Source: Firmicutes bacterium UBA5499 (GTDB lineage Bacteria; Bacillota; DTU084). From it: a stretch of 20,568 nucleotides of DNA. A model generated the notes under the pieces. The model searched no databases. It worked only from the letters and a program-made list of their open reading frames with translations, and was not told where the DNA came from. Below are positions 1 to 6,762 of the stretch, piece after piece; position 1 is the first letter of the stretch; the number at the start of each line of letters is the position of its first letter. A program made the translations under genes and the position numbers. The stretch is taken from assembly GCA_002426275.1 (NCBI GenBank), contig DIPB01000003.1, positions 7,174 to 27,741 on the forward strand. The letters run 5' to 3'.

Positions 1-21
1 CTGTGTGGAGATCGCATCCAT
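1..21 (-). CDS. yabQ: yabQ start (partial, cut by window edge)
   Basis: Only seven codons are visible, reading M-D-A-I-S-T-Q from an ATG at 21 and open to the left edge of the window. A GGAGG lies two bases before this ATG and overlaps the end of yabP. The call rests mainly on position: in endospore formers yabQ, a sporulation membrane protein needed for cortex formation, follows yabP immediately. The STQ start is compatible with YabQ N-termini but too short to prove it. A start slightly upstream (GTG at 30) is also possible. Confidence 0.4.
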
Positions 22-30
22 GGCCTCCAC

Positions 31-336
31 CTACCGAAAGAGCTTGCTGAAAACGCCTTGTCCCCCGGACTTTTTGCCCTTCACGTCACCGGTATATTCC
101 AAACCGATGATGAGTCCTTCCACAGCTAAAGTGCCGCCGTCTAGATCCAACTGCTTGATATGCAGCTCTCGGCCGCTGATCTGCAGCATTCCGGCTTCCG
201 TCTCCACTAAAATCTCTTGATCATCAAAGCTCTCAACATTTCCCACTCCCTCAACTAGCAAGTCTCCGCTTTCTTTAAGCACCACCTGATGCAGGCGCCT
301 CTGAGCGGGAATAACGTCCTTTCGCTTATCTTCCAC
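31..336 (-). CDS. yabP: Sporulation protein YabP (YabP/YqfC family)
   Basis: A 101-residue protein recognised from its family-typical core: KRKDVIPAQRRLHQVVLKES near the start, then VEGVGNVESFDDQEI, LHIKQLDLDGG and VEGLIIGLEY, ending in a basic tail. The length matches the roughly 100-residue Bacillus subtilis protein. YabP is made in the mother cell under sigma-E control and is needed for spore coat and cortex assembly; its biochemical role is not settled. The reading frame is open further upstream (an ATG exists at 525), but that part overlaps the SpoIID-like gene and is not conserved. The GTG at 336 is preceded by AAAGGGGG at eight bases, so it is taken as the start. yabQ follows directly, as in other spore formers. 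Confidence 0.9.
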   Translation of the reverse strand: MEDKRKDVIPAQRRLHQVVLKESGDLLVEGVGNVESFDDQEILVETEAGMLQISGRELHIKQLDLDGGTLAVEGLIIGLEYTGDVKGKKSGGQGVFSKLFR

Positions 337-350
337 GACAAAATCCCCCT

Positions 351-403
351 TTCGCAAGGCAGGCAAGTCTGCCTCTGATCTATAAATATGTCCACCTTGC
401 GAA
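351..403. repeat. 9-bp inverted repeat between spoIID-like gene and yabP
   Basis: TTCGCAAGG (351-359) and CCTTGCGAA (395-403) are perfect inverted copies 35 bases apart. The right arm fills the spacer of the possible sigma-E promoter and the left arm sits just upstream of the yabP ribosome binding site. It could be an operator or an RNA hairpin in the read-through transcript; no U-run makes it a terminator. Confidence 0.4.
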
Positions 404-410
404 TTTATGA
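383..410 (-). promoter_or_regulatory. Possible sigma-E promoter for yabP
   Basis: On the minus strand, TCATAAA (410-404) is separated by 13 bases from CATATTTA (390-383). This resembles the sigma-E pattern TCATATT, 13-14 bases, CATACAnT, with a good -35 and only the CATA half of the -10 matching well. Transcription would begin around 376, about 40 bases before the yabP GTG. yabP is known to be sigma-E dependent in B. subtilis, which makes the site plausible. The match is partial. Confidence 0.35.
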
Positions 411-422
411 CTGCCGGGGAAG

Positions 423-1361
423 TTACTGCCAACGCTTTTCTACTTTGGTTCCCGGGAAATAATACAAGGCGATTTCCGAGGCGGATTTTCCTTCCTTGGC
501 TAGGGTATAAGCTCCCCACTGACAAAAACCGACGCCATGGCCAAAGCCTCGTCCTTCGATGGTAACTGAGCTCTCTCCATTGACTAAATTTGTGATGACG
601 TTGGAGCGAAGGCGCATGGGATCCAGATAAATCCGCAGATCTTGACCGGCGATTTCCTTGCTGCCGCCGCCATAGGAGATCCGCCAGGTTTCCACTCTGC
701 CGGCCTTGCTTTTTTTGGCGATTTCCAATTTCCTCACAGAGCTGATCCCCAGTTTCTGCAGCAGACTGTCCAGCTCCCCATATTTATAAGTGGCTGTCCA
801 ATGCTTGACCTCCGGCGGGCTATACTTTGCCTCCGGGCATTCTTTATTAACTGTATAGGGAGGTTCGGCTCCCGGATAGGCTATTCCCTCCTTTGCCCGG
901 GCTGTTGTTCCGCCGCAGGAGGCATTGAACCAGGCTTTGATATACTTACCATTGTATGTAAGCACCTGGCCTCTTGTGGATTTCACCGCTTTTTTAATGA
1001 TAGCCGTGATATTGGCCGGATTGTATGCTTGGGTATGAGTCTCATCCGTGCAGACATCCGTGCCGTGCATCTGGTTCGTGCCTCCGCGGCCGATGAATTC
1101 CATGGTGAAAGAACGCGCGACTATGGCTTGAGCCGCATAGGCCGCTTCAGGCCAGCCAGGCTTCATCTCTCCCGCCACTACCCCTTGCAGATATTCTTCG
1201 ATGGGCATGCTTAGCTTCTTCCCAGTTTTATGATCGTAAACGCTGATGGCCTTTTCCTTGGGCAACTTGCCTTGAGGCTGCTCCTTGGGCCGTGCGCAGC
1301 CGATCAGCATCGCGGGAAGCAAAGTCGCAAGTACGCTGATCAACCAAAACCGCTTTCTCAT
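423..1361 (-). CDS. SpoIID/LytB-domain lipoprotein
   Basis: A 312-residue exported protein. It starts with a basic, hydrophobic signal ending in the lipobox LIGC (Cys22), so it is probably a membrane-anchored lipoprotein. The SpoIID/LytB core follows: GEMKPGWPEAAYAAQAIVAR with the expected catalytic Glu65, a C-x4-H pair (Cys104, His109), SCGGTT around Cys149, and GFGHGVGFCQWGA near the C-terminus. SpoIID is a lytic transglycosylase cutting denuded peptidoglycan during engulfment, and a SpoIID-like gene beside yabP occurs in other Clostridia. Two positions that are usually Ser in the family (SGG and GMSQ motifs) are Cys here. The ATG at 1361 was chosen because GGGAGG lies seven bases upstream and gives the signal peptide; an upstream ATG at 1421 adds 20 charged residues with no export signal. 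mazG lies 92 bases upstream on the same strand. Confidence 0.88.
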   Translation of the reverse strand: MRKRFWLISVLATLLPAMLIGCARPKEQPQGKLPKEKAISVYDHKTGKKLSMPIEEYLQGVVAGEMKPGWPEAAYAAQAIVARSFTMEFIGRGGTNQMHGTDVCTDETHTQAYNPANITAIIKKAVKSTRGQVLTYNGKYIKAWFNASCGGTTARAKEGIAYPGAEPPYTVNKECPEAKYSPPEVKHWTATYKYGELDSLLQKLGISSVRKLEIAKKSKAGRVETWRISYGGGSKEIAGQDLRIYLDPMRLRSNVITNLVNGESSVTIEGRGFGHGVGFCQWGAYTLAKEGKSASEIALYYFPGTKVEKRWQ

Positions 1362-1453
1362 CTGAGTTCCTCCCTCTGAACCTTTGTTCTTAATATCTCG
1401 CTTGCGGGAGGAAATATGCACTTTTGTCGTCTGATTATCCCGGCAAACTCAGT

Positions 1454-2809
1454 TCACTCTAAAGCCTTAGCCTCGTCCCAAAGCTTGTCCATCTCTTCTA
1501 AGCCCAGCTCCTCCAAGGACTTGTCAGCGTGCTCTTCAATATAGCGAAACCTCCGCTCAAACTTGCCCACGGTCTTATTCAAGGCAACTTCCGGATAGAC
1601 GGCCAGATATCTTGCCACATTTACCAAGGAAAAGAGCAGATCGCCGAATTCCTCTTCGATGGCAGCTTGCTCTTTTGCCTCCAAGGCTTCTTTAAATTCC
1701 TGCAGTTCCTCCTTAACTTTGGCTATGGCTCCGCTCACATCGTCCCACTGGAATCCCACCCTGGCCGCTTTATCCTGCACTTTATATGCCCTGGCCAAAG
1801 CGGGCAGCCCCTTGGGGATGCCGTCCAAAAGTGATTTCCGCTTCTTTCCCGCCCGCTCTTGAGCTTTGATTTTCTCCCAATTAACCAAAACACCCTCAAC
1901 GGAAGAAACCGTCGAATCGCCAAAGACGTGGGGATGTCGCCGGATCATCTTTGCTGTCTCTGAGGCAATCACGTCCGCTAAGCTGAACTTACCTTGCTCC
2001 GCTGTAATGCGGCTTTGAAAGACGATCTGCAGCAGCACGTCTCCCAGTTCTTCGCAGTGGGAAGCGGGGTCTTTCTGTGCGATGGCATCCAAAACCTCGT
2101 ACGCTTCCTCAATGAGATATGGCTGTAGGGAAGCTAAAGTCTGCTGGCGGTCCCAGGGGCAGCCTTCCTCGCCGCGCAGTCTCGCCATCACCCGCTCCAA
2201 TTCCTGGAGCTTTTTTCCCGAGTCCGTACAGCCCGCGGGAGGTAGATAAATAAATGAAAGCGCGCCTACTTCCAATGCGCGCAAATCAACATCTCGAATC
2301 TGTTCCCGACAGCCGCCCAAGTTGTAGCAGGCCTTGCACAGATATCCTGCGGGATAATTCCACCGTAAAACAGCTAGCGCATCTTCAGTCACAGGACCCC
2401 AAAGCAAATTAGGCAGCTCCGGATTTACGCCCTGGACGGTCTCTGTCCAAAGATAGAGCGCGCCCCGCGCAAAGCGCTCCCCCACTTGCTCAGCCACATA
2501 ATCTAGCAAGCCGGGGCAGGAAAAGGCAGCCTTTCCCTTGAGGAGATTCGCAGTCTCATCCAGCTCCAAGGGCAGTCTCTCGGCAATGTAAACTACATTT
2601 TCCTCTTCCTTTTCCGTAAGTCTTACCGCTCTCTCCTGCGGAGATAATCCTCTCCACGCTTCATATTTTTTGCCGTGGCTTTCCAAAAACGCCGACAAGT
2701 CGGCATTGTCGCTGCCCAAACAAACGCGCTCTGCGGCGACTATATCGTTCCAAGCGGCCAAAGTAAGGCTCTGGGGGCCCCCCGCAAGGCCCATGACGAA
2801 AATAGCCAT
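1454..2809 (-). CDS. mazG: MazG-family nucleotide pyrophosphohydrolase with N-terminal methylase-like domain (YabN type)
   Basis: A 451-residue protein. The C-terminal 250 residues hold two MazG repeats. The first carries EEAYE (Glu234, 235, 238) and EELGD (Glu253, 254, Asp257). The second carries EELQE (Glu367, 368, 371) and EEEFGD to Asp390. These acidic clusters bind the metal that hydrolyses NTPs to NMP and pyrophosphate; the region starting GCPWD is typical of MazG. The first 190 residues are related in position to the tetrapyrrole-methylase domain of YabN but are strongly diverged, with only a weak GLAGGP start motif and a Cys-rich stretch (Cys158, 161, 167), so that activity is doubtful. 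The ATG at 2809 has GGAAGG seven bases upstream; the ATG at 2815 abuts the same site and is less likely. It heads the sporulation cluster and is divergent from the AbrB gene. Confidence 0.9.
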   Translation of the reverse strand: MAIFVMGLAGGPQSLTLAAWNDIVAAERVCLGSDNADLSAFLESHGKKYEAWRGLSPQERAVRLTEKEEENVVYIAERLPLELDETANLLKGKAAFSCPGLLDYVAEQVGERFARGALYLWTETVQGVNPELPNLLWGPVTEDALAVLRWNYPAGYLCKACYNLGGCREQIRDVDLRALEVGALSFIYLPPAGCTDSGKKLQELERVMARLRGEEGCPWDRQQTLASLQPYLIEEAYEVLDAIAQKDPASHCEELGDVLLQIVFQSRITAEQGKFSLADVIASETAKMIRRHPHVFGDSTVSSVEGVLVNWEKIKAQERAGKKRKSLLDGIPKGLPALARAYKVQDKAARVGFQWDDVSGAIAKVKEELQEFKEALEAKEQAAIEEEFGDLLFSLVNVARYLAVYPEVALNKTVGKFERRFRYIEEHADKSLEELGLEEMDKLWDEAKALE

Positions 2810-2902
2810 TGCCATCCCTTCCTTTCCTTCCCTACTTTTCGTCTCTGGCGACAGAAAATCCTTCCATACGCTTTTTTAACAGATAATTAACGTGCCTCCC
2901 CC

Positions 2903-2931
2903 TAGACTCTCCGGCCTCAATATGATATGAT
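2903..2931 (+). promoter_or_regulatory. Probable sigma-A promoter of abrB-ABC operon
   Basis: TAGACT (2903-2908) and TATGAT (2926-2931) are spaced by 17 bases, close to TTGACA and TATAAT. The start of transcription would be near 2938. The -10 box is also the left edge of a perfect palindrome, so a bound regulator would block the promoter. Confidence 0.5.
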
Positions 2932-2958
2932 TAATCATACAAATCATATTAATCATAC
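2926..2958. promoter_or_regulatory. Operator candidate: palindrome plus direct repeat
   Basis: TATGATTAATCATA (2926-2939) is a perfect 14-bp palindrome. Its right half, TTAATCATAC (2931-2940), is repeated exactly at 2949-2958, so the two copies are 18 bp apart. The block spans the -10 box and the transcription start region before the AbrB-type gene. The product of that gene, or another regulator, may bind here; autoregulation is inferred from position. Confidence 0.5.
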
Positions 2959-2975
2959 TGAAAGGAGCGCCGAGC

Positions 2976-3203
2976 ATGGATATACCCCAGGGGAGATACG
3001 CATGGACCGCAAAGGTGGGGGAAAGAGGCCAGATCGTCATCCCCAAAGAGGCGCGGGAAATTTTCGGCATTAAACCGGGGGATACACTGCTCCTGTTGGG
3101 CGACAAGAAAAGAGGCATCGCCATTGTGGATAGCCAACAGTTCAAGCAGCTCACCGAAACGCTTTTTAAGGCACAACTTCAAAAAGGAGGAAAAGAGGAA
3201 TGA
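2976..3203 (+). CDS. AbrB/SpoVT-type swapped-hairpin DNA-binding protein
   Basis: A 75-residue protein with one AbrB/MazE-type swapped-hairpin domain. The diagnostic run is KVGERGQIVIPKEAREIFGI followed by KPGDTLLLLGD, covering residues 13-43, with a short helical tail. Such proteins dimerise and bind AT-rich DNA; this one lacks the C-terminal GAF domain of SpoVT and the AbrB C-terminal domain. AAAGGAG lies about nine bases before the ATG. Its stop overlaps the start of the ABC ATPase gene (ATGA), so the two are translationally coupled, and it is likely to control that exporter operon. It could alternatively be a MazE-like antitoxin, but no toxin gene is adjacent. Confidence 0.88.
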   Translation: MDIPQGRYAWTAKVGERGQIVIPKEAREIFGIKPGDTLLLLGDKKRGIAIVDSQQFKQLTETLFKAQLQKGGKEE

Positions 3204-3919
3204 GCGCTATTCAGACTGTCAACCTCACAAAGCGGTTTAAGCAAAACTTAGCCGTAGCTGATCTCAACCTCTCCATCGAGCAAGGCGAGCTTTTCGCTTT
3301 GCTGGGAGTGAACGGCGCAGGTAAGACTACAGTCATCAAAATGCTCTCCTGCCTCATCACGCCCACAAGCGGCGACGCGATCCTGCTGGGGGACAGCATC
3401 GCGACCCATCCTCACGCGGTGAAGGAAAAGATCAACCTTTCCCCTCAGGAAACAGCCGTAGCTCCTAATTTATCCGTCAAGGAAAATCTCCAGTTGATCG
3501 CCGCCATCTACGGCAGCTCCAAGAAAGAAGATCAGATGTTAACCTCGTTCGGCCTTACAGAGGTAGCTAATGAAAAAGCAAAAACGCTGTCTGGAGGAAT
3601 GCAGCGGCGGCTGAGCATCGCCATGGCGCTGATCTCTGAGCCGCAGATCCTCTTCCTTGACGAGCCCACCCTTGGCCTTGATGTGCTCGCCCGGCGGGAA
3701 CTGTGGAATGCCATCAGCCAATTGAAAGGGAAAATCACCATGATCCTTACCACCCATTACATGGAAGAAGCGGAAGCGCTTTCGGATCGCATCGGGATCA
3801 TGGCCAAAGGCCAATTAAAAGCTGTGGGGACGGCCGCTGAGTTAATCGCGCAGACGGAGTCCGCAACATTTGAAGACGCCTTCATCGCTCTCGCCACAGA
3901 AACGGAGGTCAGAGAATGA
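3200..3919 (+). CDS. ABC transporter ATP-binding protein
   Basis: A 239-residue ABC ATPase with all motifs intact: Walker A GVNGAGKT (36-43), Q-loop Gln83, signature LSGGMQRR (130-137), Walker B ILFLDEP (150-156) and switch His186. The overall pattern matches the CcmA/DrrA-like group that pairs with ABC-2 permeases and exports drugs, antibiotics or lipids. It overlaps the AbrB-type gene before it and the permease gene after it by four bases each, indicating one transcript and a fixed stoichiometry. The exported substrate cannot be told from sequence. Confidence 0.95.
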   Translation: MSAIQTVNLTKRFKQNLAVADLNLSIEQGELFALLGVNGAGKTTVIKMLSCLITPTSGDAILLGDSIATHPHAVKEKINLSPQETAVAPNLSVKENLQLIAAIYGSSKKEDQMLTSFGLTEVANEKAKTLSGGMQRRLSIAMALISEPQILFLDEPTLGLDVLARRELWNAISQLKGKITMILTTHYMEEAEALSDRIGIMAKGQLKAVGTAAELIAQTESATFEDAFIALATETEVRE

Positions 3920-4653
3920 AATTCCTTGCATTTGCTTCGCGGAACACTAAAGAACTGCTGCGAGATCCTTTGAATTTAGTCTTCGGCATTGGATTCCCCG
4001 TGGTTATCTTGCTATTGCTCTCCGCCATTGAAGCCAATGTTCCCGTGGAGCTGTTTGAAATCGAGATGCTCGCTCCGGGAATCGTGGTTTTTGGTTTTTC
4101 CTTCATCTCGCTATTCTCCTCGACCTTGATCGCAAAAGATAGAACAACCTCCTTCCTGAGCCGGTTGCTCGCCTCTCCCCTTACGGCAAGCGATTTTATC
4201 TTAGGTTACGCTTTGCCGCTTTTGCCCATAGCATTGCTGCAAGGCGCCATCTGCTTTGTGCTCTCTTTTTTGCTGGATTTACCCGTGAATTTGAATGCTC
4301 TGCTGACCCTTGCGGTGCTGATCCCCGCCGCGGTTCTTTTCATCGGCATTGGTTTGCTAGCTGGAACAATATTTAACGAAAAACAAGTTGGCGCGATCTG
4401 CGGCGGGCTGCTGACCAATATCAGCGCTTGGATGAGCGGCACCTGGTTCGACCTAAGCCTGGTGGGCGGCGGCTACAAGCGGACCGCCTATCTGCTGCCT
4501 TTCGCCCACGCCGTCGACTCGGCAAGAGCGGCGTTAGCCGGCAATTACGCCGCTATTTTTCCCCATCTGTGGTGGGTGATATGCTATGCCGTTGTCGTCT
4601 TGAGCATTGCCATTATCGTGTTTAAAAAGAAAATGGCGAGCGATCAGGGATAA
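3916..4653 (+). CDS. ABC-2 type transporter permease
   Basis: A 245-residue membrane protein with about six hydrophobic segments: near residues 17-36, 55-75, 98-125, 132-155, 160-180 and 217-238. The order, with a short cytoplasmic start (KELLRDPLNLVFGIGFP) and a central loop AKDRTTSFLSRLLASPL, is typical of ABC-2 permeases, where this loop contacts the ATPase. It is expected to dimerise and work with the ATPase encoded just upstream as an exporter. The start overlaps the ATPase stop (ATGA). Confidence 0.9.
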   Translation: MKFLAFASRNTKELLRDPLNLVFGIGFPVVILLLLSAIEANVPVELFEIEMLAPGIVVFGFSFISLFSSTLIAKDRTTSFLSRLLASPLTASDFILGYALPLLPIALLQGAICFVLSFLLDLPVNLNALLTLAVLIPAAVLFIGIGLLAGTIFNEKQVGAICGGLLTNISAWMSGTWFDLSLVGGGYKRTAYLLPFAHAVDSARAALAGNYAAIFPHLWWVICYAVVVLSIAIIVFKKKMASDQG

Positions 4654-4670
4654 AGGTATTCTGAACCGAA

Positions 4671-4709
4671 AAGGCAAACCCACAAGGGCAGCGCTTGCGG
4701 GTTTGCCTT
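4671..4709. terminator. Long hairpin after ABC operon
   Basis: AAGGCAAACCCACAAG (4671-4686) and CTTGCGGGTTTGCCTT (4694-4709) form a 16-bp stem with one mismatch and a seven-base loop. It begins 17 bases after the permease stop. There is no clear U-run on the plus strand, so termination may be weak or factor-assisted; the minus-strand transcript would have a short TTTT. Probably the end of the ABC operon. Confidence 0.6.
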
Positions 4710-4748
4710 AAACATGACGGAACCGCCTATCTGAAAGGAGACGGCTAG

Positions 4749-5612
4749 ATGGCAACAATTAGGAAAGCCGCCTTGCGAGGGTGGATTCTCTTGGGCGTAG
4801 TCCTCTCGCTGCTGGCGCTGATTCGCCTTTCCCCTCCGGAATTTGTGGAAAAGCAGGCGCACGTGAAACCTTCTTATCCCTGGCAGGATCTTTCCCAGGT
4901 GCTGAAAAAAGAGCGCTTTTCCGCGTCTGACTATCGGCTTTTGTACGAGCAAAGCGGTCTGGGGAAAGCGGCGGTCGACGCCTTGCCGCAAGCGAACCGC
5001 AAGGAGAAAATTCTAGCATTCCAGAAGAGCCTTTTTGCCGAGGTGAGATTCGTCTGCGAGGCTAACAGCATCATTTCCAGCGAAGAAAGGCTGACAGGGC
5101 CACAGGGAGAAAGCTGGAAAGGAACAGAGTTTGCAGATCTGAAAAACGGCTATATATTGCTTACCAATGCTTCTCACACGCTGAATTGGAGACACGGACA
5201 CGCAGCCATCGTAGTAGATGCGGCTGAGGGGAAAACCTTGGAATCAGTAGTGCTGGGGACTGATTCCTGCGTTCAGAACATTGATAAATGGCTTCACTAT
5301 CCCAATTTCATTGTCCTAAAGCTAAAAAGCGCTTCTCCCCAGCTGTTATCTGAAATCGCGAACTTTGCCATAAACAACCTGGACGCTCTTCCCTATTCTT
5401 TGACAGCAGGCATTTTCAGTGCTAAGTATGAACCAACTTCTCAGCTCAGCGGAACTCAATGCGCTCATCTGGTGTGGCGGGCCTTTATGGAATTTGGTTA
5501 CGATCTTGACTCTGAACGGGGCAGGATCGTTACACCCAAAGCCATTGCCAACAGCCCATTGCTTGAGATCGTGCAAGTGTACGGCATGGATCCGCGTCAA
5601 ATCTGGCCTTAA
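4749..5612 (+). CDS. Membrane-anchored permuted NlpC/P60-like protein (YiiX/YaeF type)
   Basis: A 287-residue protein with an N-terminal membrane segment (about residues 10-27) and an exported remainder. The order of catalytic residues is that of circularly permuted papain-like (LRAT/YiiX) enzymes: His first, in WRHGHAAIVV (His151), and Cys later, in SGTQCAHLVW (Cys238), followed by VTPKAIANSP. Family members are thought to cleave amide or ester bonds in cell-wall peptides or lipids; the substrate here is unknown. AAGGAG lies about nine bases before the ATG. It stands alone, after the hairpin of the ABC operon and before the regulator promoter. The region between residues 35 and 100 is helical and not recognised. 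Confidence 0.75.
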   Translation: MATIRKAALRGWILLGVVLSLLALIRLSPPEFVEKQAHVKPSYPWQDLSQVLKKERFSASDYRLLYEQSGLGKAAVDALPQANRKEKILAFQKSLFAEVRFVCEANSIISSEERLTGPQGESWKGTEFADLKNGYILLTNASHTLNWRHGHAAIVVDAAEGKTLESVVLGTDSCVQNIDKWLHYPNFIVLKLKSASPQLLSEIANFAINNLDALPYSLTAGIFSAKYEPTSQLSGTQCAHLVWRAFMEFGYDLDSERGRIVTPKAIANSPLLEIVQVYGMDPRQIWP

Positions 5613-5625
5613 AATAAAAGCAGCA

Positions 5626-5654
5626 TTGACTAGTTAACCAAAAAGTTATATTAT
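5626..5654 (+). promoter_or_regulatory. Sigma-A promoter of ArsR-type regulator
   Basis: TTGACT (5626-5631) and TATTAT (5649-5654) are separated by exactly 17 bases, each one base off consensus. The spacer contains GTTAAC (5633-5638), a six-base palindrome. The regulator ATG follows 19 bases after the -10, with GAGGAG in between, so the leader is very short. Confidence 0.7.
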
Positions 5655-5673
5655 TATCTCGAGGAGTGAGCAG

Positions 5674-6579
5674 ATGGAAATCGAAGTCAATCCTGCCAAC
5701 TATCAGTTTTTTGCAGCTTTGGGGTCAGAGACCAGACTCAACATTATTCAGCTGCTGAGCGAGGGTCCACGAAACATCAGCCAGCTGGCAGAAAGCCTGA
5801 ACATATCATCCGCTATTGTTACCAGGCACATCAATGCGTTGGCAGAGGCTGGGATCATTGCAACACGAAGCGTCACTGGCAAACGGGGACGTCAGAAACT
5901 TTGCGCTTTAGACGCCGATCGCGTCTTGTTGCTCTTCCCTATAAATAAAGTCGCCCCTCATAATGCGAGGCAGCTCTCCATCCCCGTGGGGCAGTTTGTA
6001 GCTCATAATGTTCACCCCACCTGTGGGCTTGCTTCCCGCGAAAACTTGATTGGAATCTGTGATGATCCACGTTATTTCAGCGACCCAGACAGAACGCAAG
6101 CCGCCGTTGTCTGGTTCGCTTCCGGGTGGGTGGAATACTCTATTCCCAGCTATCTTTTCACCCAAGGTAAAGTCCAAGCCTTGGAGCTCTCCTTTGAGAT
6201 CTGCTCAGAGTACCCCGGCTATAATGAAAACTGGCCCAGCGATATTCATTTCTATCTCAACGGCAAACTAGCGGGAGTCTGGACCTCGCCCGGCGATTTC
6301 GGCGGGAAGAGCGGAATTTACACCCCCGCTTGGTGGCAGCATGGAACCAAATACGGATTGCTGAAAACGTTAAGGATCACGCAAAAAGGCAGCTTTCTTG
6401 ATGGGACCTCCCTGTCGCCTCTCACCATCTCCCAGCTTGAATTCCCGTATAATAAAGATTTATCCTTTCGGATCGCGGCGCCGGAAAATGCCAAAAACCC
6501 CGGCGGAGTTAATCTCTTCGGGCGAGGCTTCGGCAACTATGACCAAAATCTGGAAGTGCGCGTAAGTTATGACACCTAA
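5674..6579 (+). CDS. ArsR-type winged-helix regulator with beta-rich C-terminal domain
   Basis: A 301-residue protein. Residues 11-80 form an ArsR/DeoR-like winged helix: ALGSETRLNIIQLLSEG, a recognition helix SSAIVTRHINALAEAG and a basic wing with KRGRQK. Typical ArsR proteins are about 100 residues long, so two thirds of this protein is extra. Residues 95-301 are rich in aromatic, Gly and Asn residues with alternating hydrophobic strands (HFYLNGKLAGVW, GIYTPAWWQHGTKYG), suggesting a beta-sandwich that could bind a ligand, perhaps a sugar. GAGGAG stands seven bases before the ATG. It converges with the cupin/glycosidase genes and is a candidate regulator for them; regulators of this long form near glycosidases are familiar from Paenibacillus and Clostridia. 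Confidence 0.8.
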   Translation: MEIEVNPANYQFFAALGSETRLNIIQLLSEGPRNISQLAESLNISSAIVTRHINALAEAGIIATRSVTGKRGRQKLCALDADRVLLLFPINKVAPHNARQLSIPVGQFVAHNVHPTCGLASRENLIGICDDPRYFSDPDRTQAAVVWFASGWVEYSIPSYLFTQGKVQALELSFEICSEYPGYNENWPSDIHFYLNGKLAGVWTSPGDFGGKSGIYTPAWWQHGTKYGLLKTLRITQKGSFLDGTSLSPLTISQLEFPYNKDLSFRIAAPENAKNPGGVNLFGRGFGNYDQNLEVRVSYDT

Positions 6580-6718
6580 GAACAAAAAGCAAAGCGCTAA
6601 AATTATCGTACCGTTTGTAGTATGCATGATTACTGCTCTCGGTTTGATCTTTAATTCTACGTTCGGTTCTATATACCCCATTTTCAAACAGGGCAAATCA
6701 TTCAAATTTAAACTATAA
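6569..6718 (+). CDS. Possible small single-pass membrane protein (49 aa)
   Basis: A 49-codon ORF starting ATG inside the last codons of the regulator gene (11-base overlap, different frame). The product has a Lys-rich start (TPKNKKQSAK), one hydrophobic segment (IIVPFVVCMITALGLIF, about residues 12-28) and a basic tail (FKQGKSFKFKL). This positive-hydrophobic-positive pattern looks like a real small membrane protein. The nearest Shine-Dalgarno-like run (GGAAG) is about 12 bases away, so it would depend on coupling to the regulator gene. Function unknown. Confidence 0.42.
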   Translation: MTPKNKKQSAKIIVPFVVCMITALGLIFNSTFGSIYPIFKQGKSFKFKL

Positions 6719-6723
6719 AGTCA

Positions 6724-6750
6724 AGGGATTGCATAAGTCGTACAATCCCT
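6724..6750. terminator. Hairpin between convergent genes
   Basis: AGGGATTG (6724-6731) and CAATCCCT (6743-6750) form a perfect 8-bp stem with an 11-base loop. It sits exactly between the ends of the convergent regulator/small-ORF unit and the cupin gene. No strong U-run follows on either strand; a bidirectional terminator is the likeliest role. Confidence 0.5.
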
Positions 6751-6762
6751 CTGATAAAGCCA

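Noticed and set aside
337..525. Upstream ATG extending YabP by 63 residues
   Set aside because: It overlaps the SpoIID-like gene, shows no family similarity and lacks a ribosome binding site; GTG at 336 has one.
642..1214. 190-codon plus-strand ORF
   Set aside because: Antisense to the SpoIID-like gene, whose protein has clear family motifs; no ribosome binding site or recognisable domain in this frame.
1362..1421. Upstream ATG extending the SpoIID-like protein by 20 residues
   Set aside because: The extension is charged and precedes a normal lipoprotein signal; the start at 1361 has a well-placed GGGAGG.
2976..3919. Toxin-antitoxin pair reading for the AbrB-type gene
   Set aside because: The partner gene is an intact ABC ATPase, not a MazF-, PemK- or VapC-type toxin.
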